From: PALSA-968 sp964387075
Lineage (GTDB): Bacteria > Bacteroidota > Bacteroidia > B-17B0 > Aurantibacillaceae
Assembly: GCA_964387075.1 (NCBI GenBank)
Contig: CAYLVB010000008.1
Location: 124,001-188,000 of the forward strand
DNA length: 64,000 bases
Direction of reading: 5' to 3'
This document shows positions 15,522-22,976 of this stretch, piece after piece. Numbering within the stretch: the stretch's first letter is position 1; each line of letters opens with the position of its first letter. Both the position numbers and the translations under genes were made by a program. The notes under the pieces were generated by a model that ran no database searches, was not told the origin of the DNA, and saw nothing but the letters and a program-made list of their open reading frames with translations.

Positions 15522-15944
15522 CTAAGATCTCGAGCTTAATGCCAGGGCATCCAGCTTCATTTGCTTGATCATACTCACTAAACCATTCGCGCGGGTGGGA
15601 GAGAGGTGCTCCTTTAAACCGATCTTATCTATAAAAGCAAGTTCGGCATTTACAATATCCTGCGGTTTTTGGTTGGTAAGCACGCGCACCATCAGTGCCA
15701 CCATTCCTTTTGTAATAATGGCGTCGCTGTCGGCAGTAAAAATAATTTTTCCGTCTTTTAGTTCAGAGTGCATCCAAACCCTGCTTTGACAACCCTTAAT
15801 TAGTTTATCGTCAGTTTTATTTTCGGGAGAAATGAGCGGGAGTGATTTCCCCAGCTCAATTAAATGCTCGTACTTCTGTTCCCAGTCGTCGCCAAACAAT
15901 TCAAACTCTTCTACGATCTCGTTCTCGATCTCTGGGATGCTCAC
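15522..15944 (-). CDS. sufE: SufE cysteine-desulfurase sulfur acceptor
   Basis: 140 residues. SufE takes persulfide sulfur from SufS and passes it to the SufBCD scaffold. The sulfur-accepting cysteine is Cys52 in LIKGCQSRVW. Other family features are IENEIVEEFELFGDDWEQKYEHLIELG at the start and TKGMVALMVRVL and GLKEHLSPTRANGL in the second half. The start codon lies two bases after the kdnB stop, so it is the last clear gene of a kdnA-kdnB-sufE run. SufS and SufBCD are not in the window. Confidence 0.93.
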   Translation of the reverse strand: MSIPEIENEIVEEFELFGDDWEQKYEHLIELGKSLPLISPENKTDDKLIKGCQSRVWMHSELKDGKIIFTADSDAIITKGMVALMVRVLTNQKPQDIVNAELAFIDKIGLKEHLSPTRANGLVSMIKQMKLDALALSSRS

Positions 15945-15946
15945 AA

Positions 15947-17029
15947 TTACATTCTTTTATAAAGCGCTTTGATAGAATCGATGCTCACTTTTTCTTTCCA
16001 GGTATCTCCATAAGCCTGGTGCCACATGTGCGGTAAGTTATAAGCTACTTCTGCCATTTTAGTGATGGTTGTATCGTCCCAGCTTTTTGAAAGTCCCTGA
16101 GGTAAAGTGATCTTGTGTTTCGCCAGCATTTGTTTGAACTCTTTCACGCCACTTGTATACACATCATCCAAATGCTGGAAGGCAACACAATTCGCGTAAC
16201 AGTGACGGTAATCCAGAATTTTTGAAAGCCCGTAACTCAAAGCGTGACAAACCCCAACTTCACTGTAGCTCAAACTCAGTCCGCCCATCAAAGAAGCAAC
16301 CATCAGTTTATCATCGTTCTCTGCACTTCTACCGCTTTTATCTCCTAAAAAAACTTCGCGACAAAGAAAAAGGGCCTGTTCGGCGTAAGCATGACTGAAA
16401 GCGTTGTTCAAAGTTCCGTTCTCCGATTCTATGCAATGGATATAAGTATCCATGCCTGTGTTGAACCACCAGTCGTCGGGAACACTTTTGATTAATTCGG
16501 GATCAAGGATCACCTGGTTGAAAACGGTCCACTCGCATTTTAAACCTAATTTTTTTACGGGGCCTGTTAATACAGCTGTGCTGCTGCACTCGGCGCCTGT
16601 GCCGCTGATGGTTGGAACGCCCAAATGATAAACGCCCGGTTTTTTAATCAGGTTTAAACCTTGATACAAAGTAGAAGAACCTTCATTGGTTAACATCAGT
16701 GCCGCCGCCTTGGCAATATCCATGATGCTTCCGCCACCAATGCCAACTAAACCGCTGGGCAAGCCTTTTTCTTTTAGAATTCTATCACGCAGGTTATCGA
16801 TCTGTTCGGTAGTGGGTTCGTGCTGATCCACATCCTCAAACAAAACAATATCTTCCGGTTTTGCAGGAATTCGTTTTGCAAGATCTTTTCCCTCAAAATA
16901 TTTATCTACTACAAATACAAAATAGTTCTTGTTCTCTTTGCGGATCGGAGCGATGATCTCATCCAGCATATTAAATGCTCCGCGCCCGAAAACCACTTTG
17001 TCTATGTTCTTGAAATTCTTATGTTGCAT
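15947..17029 (-). CDS. kdnB: 3-deoxy-alpha-D-manno-octulosonate 8-oxidase KdnB
   Basis: 360 residues. An iron-dependent group III alcohol dehydrogenase that oxidises C8 of Kdo to the aldehyde. N-terminus NFKNIDKVVFGRGAF, nucleotide-binding GIGGGSIMDIAKAAALMLTN, then IPTISGTGAECS. Metal ligands appear in GMDTYIHCIES (D, H), GVCHALSYGL (H) and DYRHCYANC (H). The sequence tracks Shewanella KdnB closely (ENLG..MYQG.DLIKKP type region here as STLYQGLNLIKKP). The ATG at 17029 matches that family start; the open frame extends 29 codons further upstream into kdnA with no support. The start is five bases after the kdnA stop, so the two are an operon. Confidence 0.88.
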   Translation of the reverse strand: MQHKNFKNIDKVVFGRGAFNMLDEIIAPIRKENKNYFVFVVDKYFEGKDLAKRIPAKPEDIVLFEDVDQHEPTTEQIDNLRDRILKEKGLPSGLVGIGGGSIMDIAKAAALMLTNEGSSTLYQGLNLIKKPGVYHLGVPTISGTGAECSSTAVLTGPVKKLGLKCEWTVFNQVILDPELIKSVPDDWWFNTGMDTYIHCIESENGTLNNAFSHAYAEQALFLCREVFLGDKSGRSAENDDKLMVASLMGGLSLSYSEVGVCHALSYGLSKILDYRHCYANCVAFQHLDDVYTSGVKEFKQMLAKHKITLPQGLSKSWDDTTITKMAEVAYNLPHMWHQAYGDTWKEKVSIDSIKALYKRM

Positions 17030-17034
17030 AAAGT

Positions 17035-18243
17035 TTAAGCAGTTACGGGTTTCATAGCCTTGGTAACACACTCCGAAATTTTTGACGCAAGCGTTTTCAT
17101 GTCCTCCTCTGTCCATTTGAATTTTATACCAAATGAAATTAAGCGGCCAATGACTTCCTGGGTTTTTGGAAGTTGCATATTCTTATAATCCTGCGGCGCG
17201 CCCAAAACTTCAATCGGTAATTTGCTCACTGTTTTTAATTCCTTGATATGATCCCATTGATTAATGAAGTGGTACATATTCAGGAACCAATAATCAAATC
17301 CCACAACGCCGGCATTCTTCATTTCATTCACCGCGCGTTTGGTAGTTTCGGTATCGGGTAACATAATATTCAGGAAAGTAGCAGAGTCTCCATCCGGATC
17401 GGCAAGTTTTGCAAAAGAAATGCCGGGAGTTTTAGAAAGTAGATCCTGCATGAATTTTTTATGGGTGCGGTTCTTTTCTTTGATCATAGGCACCTTACGG
17501 GTCTGCGCAACACCAACGGCCGCGTGCAATTCAGAAATTCTATAATTAAATCCTAAATAAGGATGGTTCTCCATCCCGCGCGCGTTGCCAACGTGGTCGT
17601 GACCATGATCACTGTACACATCCGCTTTTTTATAAGTGGTTTCGTCGTTCGTTACTAAAACGCCGCCTTCTCCCGCAGTTGCAATTTTAAAGAAATCGAA
17701 AGAATAACTTCCCGCGTTCCCGAAAAGCCCGGTGTAAGTTCCTTTATAAGAAGAAGCGAATGCTTGTCCGGCGTCTTCCACCAAAATTAATTTGTGATCA
17801 TTGATGACCTTCATGATCGGATCCATATCAGCCATGCCGCCGCACATATGTACTAAACAAACGGCTTTGGTTTTAGGAGTAATAGCTTTTTTAATTCCTT
17901 CAGCGCTCAGGCAAAGTGTTTCATCAATTTCAGCAAACACGGGAAGTGCCCCCACAAAAAGCACTGCCTCAATAGTTGCCATAAAGGTGAAAGGAGGTAC
18001 AATAACTTCGTCGCCCGCACCAATGCCACTCGCGGCAAGCGCCGTGGCAATGGCGGTAGAACCGCTGCTCATGGCATGCGCGTACTTCGCGCCGGTGATC
18101 TTTCTCACCTCCGCCTCAAAATCTTTCGCTTTCCAATGGTTGTTACGGATGGCCTCCTGGTTGTAACGGAATAAACATCCGGTACTCAACACATCCTCAA
18201 CTTCTTTGCGCTCCTCGGCGCCAAATAATTCTGTTCCGGGCAT
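17035..18243 (-). CDS. kdnA: 8-amino-3,8-dideoxy-alpha-D-manno-octulosonate transaminase KdnA
   Basis: 402 residues. A PLP-dependent DegT/DnrJ/EryC1-fold aminotransferase that aminates the KdnB product to 8-amino-Kdo (Kdo8N), a replacement for Kdo in LPS. The N-terminus MPGTELFGAEERKEVEDV and FRYNQEAIRNNHWKAKDFE are hallmarks of KdnA. PLP features: SSGSTAIATALAASGIGAGDEV, EDAGQAF, and the Schiff-base lysine in SFDFFKIATAGEGG. Further motifs: SDHGHDHVGNARG and GFNYRISELHAAVG. It is first gene of kdnA-kdnB(-sufE) and has its own promoter with a palindromic leader (18262-18294). Confidence 0.9.
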   Translation of the reverse strand: MPGTELFGAEERKEVEDVLSTGCLFRYNQEAIRNNHWKAKDFEAEVRKITGAKYAHAMSSGSTAIATALAASGIGAGDEVIVPPFTFMATIEAVLFVGALPVFAEIDETLCLSAEGIKKAITPKTKAVCLVHMCGGMADMDPIMKVINDHKLILVEDAGQAFASSYKGTYTGLFGNAGSYSFDFFKIATAGEGGVLVTNDETTYKKADVYSDHGHDHVGNARGMENHPYLGFNYRISELHAAVGVAQTRKVPMIKEKNRTHKKFMQDLLSKTPGISFAKLADPDGDSATFLNIMLPDTETTKRAVNEMKNAGVVGFDYWFLNMYHFINQWDHIKELKTVSKLPIEVLGAPQDYKNMQLPKTQEVIGRLISFGIKFKWTEEDMKTLASKISECVTKAMKPVTA

Positions 18244-18261
18244 GATCTTAATTTTTAAGGT

Positions 18262-18294
18262 TTATCCCATAGGGATCACTAAGTGGCAAATATA
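18262..18294 (-). promoter_or_regulatory. kdnA promoter and palindromic leader
   Basis: Minus-strand -7 box TATATTTG (18294-18287), then CCACTTAGTGAT, then the palindrome ATCCCTATGGGAT (18276-18264), 20 bases before the ATG. It closely resembles the folD leader at 107-138 in both order and sequence. Confidence 0.5.
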
Positions 18295-18393
18295 CGAATT
18301 TACTGTGGCACCTTTCAACTGCGCTATGAACGGCCGCCGGCCTGAAAAATTGCCTGGAAGCATTTCTAATAACTTTAAACCTGTAACTTTAAT

Positions 18394-19257
18394 TTACTTC
18401 GACCAAAGGTCCTGCTCGCCACTCTCAAATTTCTCCTTGCTTTTCTTATTCTCATATTCCGCCTCAAAGCCTTTGCTGTTCTCCGTTTTTTCGCGGTTAT
18501 AAACATTACTTTCCTTTAGGATGTAGGCGCTGAATTTCCTCCCCTCAAATGCCTGCCTGAAGGTGTAAGGATCTTTACTGCCTGTAGGGTTCACCGTTGT
18601 ATAGGCGTCAAGCACCTCGCAGCATTCGGGATAATACACCCAATACAGCTCTTTGTTCTTATGCGTTCTTTTGTCGTAATACACCGGCGCCAGCCCCACG
18701 ATCTTTTTTTCCATGAGCACGCTGCGCTTGTTAAAGAACCAATCTTCTTTAACCACAAATCCCAATATCTTATCACTGCTCATCGTATCGGCCCTTAGTT
18801 CTTTCACAATGATCTCATTTCCCTCTTCATCAATGCTTCGTTCTTCTATGGTATCCTTTTGTATTCCGAGGCGCTTGAATTCCGGCATGCTTACCGGGAC
18901 ATTTTGACTTGATCCGAAGGTCGCGTTCTTAAAGCATTTGATCTTCCCTTTCACGATCCAGAGATTCAGGACCTCGTAGAGCGGGAAGGTTCTTGGGTTT
19001 ACATTGTTGTTGTTATAGAGGATCTTGTTGGGCTTTTCTCCGAAATCAATGAAGCTCCACACTTTTTTGTTGAACATGATCTGCTGCTCATTGAGTATCC
19101 CGTACTTTTTAAGAATAGAATCCGGAACGATAGAATCCTTTCCTAATACGCCCGTAGTGATCACCTTTTGGGGAGGCGGCCAGGGCAGGCATGGGGCTAA
19201 TTGCTGCCCGCTGGCACAAAAGCCAAAGCAGATGAGGATGACGGTTATTTTATACAA
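18394..19257 (-). CDS. gldN: GldN family type IX secretion/gliding protein
   Basis: 287 residues with a signal peptide (1-17, ending ASGQ). GldN is a periplasmic component that forms a ring complex with GldK beneath the outer membrane in the T9SS. Family signs: QIMFNKKVWSFIDFGEKPN (~58-76), FPLYEVLNLWIVKGKIKCF (~90-108), VKEDWFFNKRSVLMEKKIVGLAPVYY (~168-193), and the C-terminal TFRQAFEGRKFSAYILKESNVYNR followed by SGEQDLW. gldK, gldL and gldM, which normally precede gldN, are not here, so this is a detached or extra copy. It lies between kdnA and xerD without obvious operon partners. Confidence 0.82.
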   Translation of the reverse strand: MYKITVILICFGFCASGQQLAPCLPWPPPQKVITTGVLGKDSIVPDSILKKYGILNEQQIMFNKKVWSFIDFGEKPNKILYNNNNVNPRTFPLYEVLNLWIVKGKIKCFKNATFGSSQNVPVSMPEFKRLGIQKDTIEERSIDEEGNEIIVKELRADTMSSDKILGFVVKEDWFFNKRSVLMEKKIVGLAPVYYDKRTHKNKELYWVYYPECCEVLDAYTTVNPTGSKDPYTFRQAFEGRKFSAYILKESNVYNREKTENSKGFEAEYENKKSKEKFESGEQDLWSK

Positions 19258-19493
19258 AAAGCCTATGGGTTATACCTTTTTATTTTATAAATTAATCTAA
19301 AACCCAAGGTATAATACCGAGCGAAACGGCAACATACGCCTTGGCCTGAATTATATAGAGCCTCGGTATAAAAATATATATTTGACCCTGTTTGGCAAGT
19401 GTTTTAAGACGAAAAAATTGTTTTTGGGGATGGATGTGAATAAAGCTTCTACGGGTATAATGAAAGGCAAACAAAAACGGTTTTTGAAAGAAT

Positions 19494-20399
19494 TCATTTA
19501 TTCCTCGGGTGATGCTTTTCAATCACATCCTTTAACTGTTTGCGACTGATGTGGGTATAAATTTCGGTGGTGGTAATACTTTCGTGTCCCAGCATTTCCT
19601 GCACCGCCCGAAGGTCGGCGCCGTTCTCGATCAGGTGCGTGGCGAAACTGTGACGTAAGGTATGTGGAGAGATCGTTTTCTTTATCCCGGCCTTCTCTAC
19701 TAATTCCTTCAGGATCAAAAACACCATCACGCGCGATAATTTGCTGCCTCTGCGGTTCAGGAAAACAAAATCTTCATGCCCTTTTTTTATGACGATGTGG
19801 CTCCGTACATTTTTTAGGTAAATGTTGATGTGCTTTAAAGCTGTGGCATTTATAGGAACCAGGCGCTGTTTATTTCCTTTGCCTATAATGATGATATATT
19901 CCTCCGCGGCATGAATATTACTTATTTGCAGACTAACCGCCTCCGTTACGCGCAACCCGCAACCGTACAGGGTCTCTAAAAGAGCACGGTTGCGTTCTCC
20001 GTCGGGCTTACTGCGATCTATGCTTTCCAGGATCGCGTCGATCTCTTTTTCATTGAGAACGTCGGGTAATTTCCGTGTGGTGCGCGGCCATTCCAGCAAC
20101 AGGGTAGGATCAGATTCTATCTCTTCTTCTGCCTGCATGAATTTAAAAAAAGCGCGTATGCCCGAAAGGATCCTTCCCTGTGTGGTGGCGCTTAAGCCCA
20201 GGTCGTTTATTCTTTGAATGTATTTCTGTAAATGCGTTAATTGGGTTTTGGATGGATTTGAAATAGTTTGATCCTCTTCCATGAATTGGGCCAGCCCGCG
20301 GATATCTCTCAGGTAGGCTTCTACAGAATGTGTGCTCAGCGATCTTTCGGTGGAAAGATACATCTCAAAGCCTTTGATGTATTGCTGCCAGTTTCCCAT
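19494..20399 (-). CDS. xerD: Tyrosine recombinase XerD/XerC type
   Basis: 301 residues, typical for Xer proteins that resolve chromosome dimers at dif with FtsK. A SAM-like N-terminal core-binding domain (1-~95) precedes the catalytic domain with the complete set: Arg150 (GCGLRVTEA), Lys174 (IIGKGNKQR), His246 and Arg249 (SPHTLRHSFATH), His272 (LGHESI) and the nucleophile Tyr281 (TTEIYTH). No integrated element or att sites adjoin it, which favours a housekeeping Xer role over a phage integrase. It is divergent from acpH. Confidence 0.9.
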   Translation of the reverse strand: MGNWQQYIKGFEMYLSTERSLSTHSVEAYLRDIRGLAQFMEEDQTISNPSKTQLTHLQKYIQRINDLGLSATTQGRILSGIRAFFKFMQAEEEIESDPTLLLEWPRTTRKLPDVLNEKEIDAILESIDRSKPDGERNRALLETLYGCGLRVTEAVSLQISNIHAAEEYIIIIGKGNKQRLVPINATALKHINIYLKNVRSHIVIKKGHEDFVFLNRRGSKLSRVMVFLILKELVEKAGIKKTISPHTLRHSFATHLIENGADLRAVQEMLGHESITTTEIYTHISRKQLKDVIEKHHPRNK

Positions 20400-20438
20400 T
20401 CGCCTCTAAATTACGTCATATATTCCTACCTTTATAAC

Positions 20439-21014
20439 GTGAACTACCTCGCGCATATTTTCCTCTCGGGCCCCATGGACGAAGTAATGGCGGGAAATTT
20501 CATGGCCGACTCGGTAAAGGGCAGCATGCTCGACCACTATTCGCCCGGAATACAGGAGGGCATTAAACTGCACCGGGCAATCGATACGTTTACCGACAGA
20601 AATGCCACATTCATCAAAACAAAAGAGCGCCTGCGCCATCGTTTCGCAAAATATGCCCCGGTGGTAGCCGACGTGTTCTACGATCATTTCCTGGCAAAAT
20701 ACTGGCACGAATTCTCTGAAATTCCTTTCAGAGAATATACCTTGGAAGCGTACCGACACTTAAAAGAATATTATCCGGTAATGCCCGGGCGAACGCAAAG
20801 ATTTTACGATTACATGTTGCAATACGACATCCTGTTCTCCTACGCAAAGCCGGAAGGAATAGACAAGGTCATGCACGGCATGGCCCGCAGGGCCAGTTTT
20901 GAGTCGGGCATGGAGCATTCGGCAGAAGAACTGCTCTTGAATTATGAGGCATACGAGAACGAATTCCGTGCCTTTTTTCCGCAAATCCGGCAACATATCC
21001 AGAGGCTCAAATAA
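20439..21014 (+). CDS. acpH: Acyl-carrier-protein phosphodiesterase (AcpH family)
   Basis: 191 residues, GTG start. AcpH removes the 4'-phosphopantetheine arm from holo-ACP using an HD-like Mn-dependent site. The N-terminus NYLAHIFLSGP and GNFMADSVKGS, then GIKLHRAIDTFTDRN and VVADVFYDHFLAKYW carry the His/Asp metal residues. The GTG at 20439 gives the exact family start (MNYLAH); no ATG is available. A -7-like box TACCTTTA ends only four bases before it, so the mRNA is nearly leaderless. An inverted repeat that may stop transcription follows at 21063. Confidence 0.88.
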   Translation: MNYLAHIFLSGPMDEVMAGNFMADSVKGSMLDHYSPGIQEGIKLHRAIDTFTDRNATFIKTKERLRHRFAKYAPVVADVFYDHFLAKYWHEFSEIPFREYTLEAYRHLKEYYPVMPGRTQRFYDYMLQYDILFSYAKPEGIDKVMHGMARRASFESGMEHSAEELLLNYEAYENEFRAFFPQIRQHIQRLK

Positions 21015-21062
21015 GGGCCTATAGATAAGATGTCAGGGTTCGTGATGAGGCTTTGCTCTTCA

Positions 21063-21082
21063 TCGCGAGTTTTACCTCGCGA
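21063..21082. terminator. Stem-loop downstream of acpH
   Basis: TCGCGAG-TTTTAC-CTCGCGA, a perfect seven-base stem without a following T-run. It may be a weak terminator or simple palindrome. Confidence 0.4.
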
Positions 21083-21136
21083 CTCTGCATAATACCGGGG
21101 GATTTAGACAGCTTTTATAGGAAACGGTATTATTAG

Positions 21137-21144
21137 TACTTTTG
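21137..21144 (+). promoter_or_regulatory. aroQ -7 box adjoining the start codon
   Basis: TACTTTTG followed by four bases and then ATG. If used as a Bacteroidota -7 element, transcription starts at or next to the start codon. Confidence 0.5.
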
Positions 21145-21148
21145 CCCC

Positions 21149-21568
21149 ATGCAGATCCTGATCATCAACGGCCCCAACCTCAATTTGCTCGGCAAACGCG
21201 AGCCCGAGGTATATGGTAAAATGACCTTCGAGGAATATTTATCCGAACTGCGCAAAAAGCATCTGACCTGCCTCATTGAATATTTCCAGAGCAACGTAGA
21301 GGGCGAGATCATCAACGAACTGCACCGCGCCGATAAAAAAGTGGATGGCATCATCCTCAACGCCGGCGCCTATACACATACTTCGCTGGCCATTGCCGAT
21401 GCTGTTGCCGGCATCTCAACCCCGGTGGTAGAAGTGCACATCAGCAATATCTTCGCCCGCGAGGACTATCGCCATGTTTCTTACCTTGGAAAACACTGTA
21501 AAGGTTCTGTTTCTGGTTTTGGCATCAAAGGCTACGAGATAGCCCTGCAGAGTTTCCTGCTCAAATAA
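21149..21568 (+). CDS. aroQ: Type II 3-dehydroquinate dehydratase
   Basis: 139 residues, usual length. It makes 3-dehydroshikimate in the shikimate pathway as a cytosolic dodecamer. Motifs: IINGPNLNLLGKREPEVYG with the catalytic Tyr, NVEGEIINELH, GIILNAGAYTHTS and VEVHISNIFARE with the active-site His and Asn. Starts at the first ATG, directly after its promoter box. It converges with the pterin dehydratase gene, 11 bases from its stop. Confidence 0.95.
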   Translation: MQILIINGPNLNLLGKREPEVYGKMTFEEYLSELRKKHLTCLIEYFQSNVEGEIINELHRADKKVDGIILNAGAYTHTSLAIADAVAGISTPVVEVHISNIFAREDYRHVSYLGKHCKGSVSGFGIKGYEIALQSFLLK

Positions 21569-21579
21569 ACGAGCTTTCG

Positions 21580-21810
21580 CTAGAATAATTTATCGATAGC
21601 GGCTGCGAGGTCGCGGTCCTTTTGTGTGATGGTATTACCCGCGTCGTGCGTGTTTAGTTTTATCTCTACCTTATTGTACACGTTGGTCCAAAGTGGATGA
21701 TGGTCATTTGCTTCAGCAATAGCGGCCACCTGTATCATGAAAGCGAAGGCTTGCTTGAAATCTTTGAAGACGAACTCCCTTACGAGGTAATTATTTTCTT
21801 CGCGCCACAT
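21580..21810 (-). CDS. 4a-hydroxytetrahydrobiopterin (pterin carbinolamine) dehydratase
   Basis: 76 residues. It regenerates pterin cofactor after aromatic amino acid hydroxylation, or works in molybdopterin-type metabolism. The family signature EANDHHPLWTNVYNKVEIKLNTHDAG holds the catalytic histidines. The ATG at 21810 shares its A with the TGA stop of the upstream LysM gene (TGATG), so the pair is translationally coupled. hppD at 43.4 kb is another aromatic amino acid gene but is not linked. The protein is short but complete for the family. Confidence 0.88.
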   Translation of the reverse strand: MWREENNYLVREFVFKDFKQAFAFMIQVAAIAEANDHHPLWTNVYNKVEIKLNTHDAGNTITQKDRDLAAAIDKLF

Positions 21811-22778
21811 CAATGTTTGGGCTTGTTCCTCCGCAGGTATAGCACCGTGCCGGGTTTAGGATCCTTGTCGCGCAGTTTCATCCCATTCTTCGCGTAGAGG
21901 CTTCTAAGATCAATGGCGTAAAGCTGGGCAATGCTCTTCATGGTCTCACCTTCCTCTACAATATGTTTTTTTACCCGCGCCTTCACACGTTTAGGAGCTA
22001 TAAAGACAACACCTCCATCGTACAATTCAGGCTTCCCGGTATAATCATTGTAAGCCAGCAACGCGCCTACGTTTAACTTAAATTCTTTGGCGATCTTCGC
22101 ATAAGTATCCCCTTCTTTTACAATAATGAAACTGCTTTTATTGTATTTAATAGGCTCATGCTTATTGATGATATTGGCCTTTGTTTTTTTTGCCGCGTGG
22201 ATCTCTTTCGCGTTCTTAACGGTGCTGTTGTTCAACCCAAGGTCGGGCGTAGAGATGTAACCGTTCTGGTCGAGTTCGTACAGGCGGTACCTTTCTATTA
22301 CCGCGATCACTTTTTCTGCATACTCGGGGTGTGTAGCATAACCGGCGCCTTTTAAACCATTGGCCCAGGCACGGTAATCGGTTAACGAAAGATTAAAAAG
22401 AAAATCATAGCGCGAACGGGTCTTGATGAACATGGAATGATCGAAATACGAATCGAGCACATGCTCGTACTTTCGAAAACACTCATCCATTTCATCATCG
22501 TCGTAGTTATAAGTATCGCCGATCCACTCCTTATGGCATTTAAGCCCGAAGTGGTTATTCGCAAAAACCGCGAGGTCGCTGTTCCCAAAATCACTTTCTA
22601 CCATTGCCTGTCCCAGTGTAATGCTTGCCGGCACGCCTTGCTCGAACATCTGTTTAAGAGCATCGGCCTTGTAAAGCTCAATATAGTCGTTGGGATTGAA
22701 GCGCATAAAAGGCGCGCGGGCCAGGGTGCTTTGGCAGGCGAAGAACAAAATAAAAAGTGCAGTACAAACCCTTAACAT
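21810..22778 (-). CDS. Secreted N-acetylglucosaminidase (GH73) with two LysM domains
   Basis: About 322 residues. A signal peptide (to ~20) is followed by a FlgJ-type glucosaminidase domain (~25-170) with GVPASITLGQAMVESDFGNSD carrying the catalytic Glu, then NNHFGLKCHKEW, FRKYEHVLDSYFDHSMF and GLKGAGYATHPEYAEKV. Two LysM peptidoglycan-binding domains follow: FIIVKEGDTYAKIAKEFKLNVGALLAYN (~217-260) and HIVEEGETMKSIAQLYAIDLRSLYAKN (~270-318). It cleaves GlcNAc-MurNAc bonds in the cell wall. A GTG four codons upstream is an alternative start. It is coupled to the pterin dehydratase through TGATG. Confidence 0.9.
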   Translation of the reverse strand: MLRVCTALFILFFACQSTLARAPFMRFNPNDYIELYKADALKQMFEQGVPASITLGQAMVESDFGNSDLAVFANNHFGLKCHKEWIGDTYNYDDDEMDECFRKYEHVLDSYFDHSMFIKTRSRYDFLFNLSLTDYRAWANGLKGAGYATHPEYAEKVIAVIERYRLYELDQNGYISTPDLGLNNSTVKNAKEIHAAKKTKANIINKHEPIKYNKSSFIIVKEGDTYAKIAKEFKLNVGALLAYNDYTGKPELYDGGVVFIAPKRVKARVKKHIVEEGETMKSIAQLYAIDLRSLYAKNGMKLRDKDPKPGTVLYLRRNKPKH

Positions 22779-22911
22779 AACCGTGAACACAAATGTAAAG
22801 AACAGCGCATTTTTGAGGAACTATTAACGCCCCATTTTATCCATGTTTGATGAACAATTTTTGCACATTTTTCGGAATGGGAATGCCCGGGAATATATAA
22901 GGGCAAAAGGG

Positions 22912-22930
22912 CATTATTTGCGAAATAATG
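22912..22930. promoter_or_regulatory. Perfect palindrome upstream of mfd
   Basis: CATTATTT-GCG-AAATAATG, an eight-base perfect inverted repeat 46 bases before the mfd start, in the divergent region between the LysM gene and mfd. It has an operator-like size; no regulator is identified. Confidence 0.35.
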
Positions 22931-22976
22931 ACGATTTTTGTCTTGTATTACGTGAAAACGGCCATTTAATACCGGG

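Noticed and set aside
18329..18342. CGGCCGCCGGCC palindrome after gldN
   Set aside because: Loop too small and no T-run; too little to call a terminator.
19494..20399. xerD as an integrase of a genomic island
   Set aside because: No flanking repeats, no cargo and housekeeping genes on both sides; catalytic residues and length match XerC/XerD.
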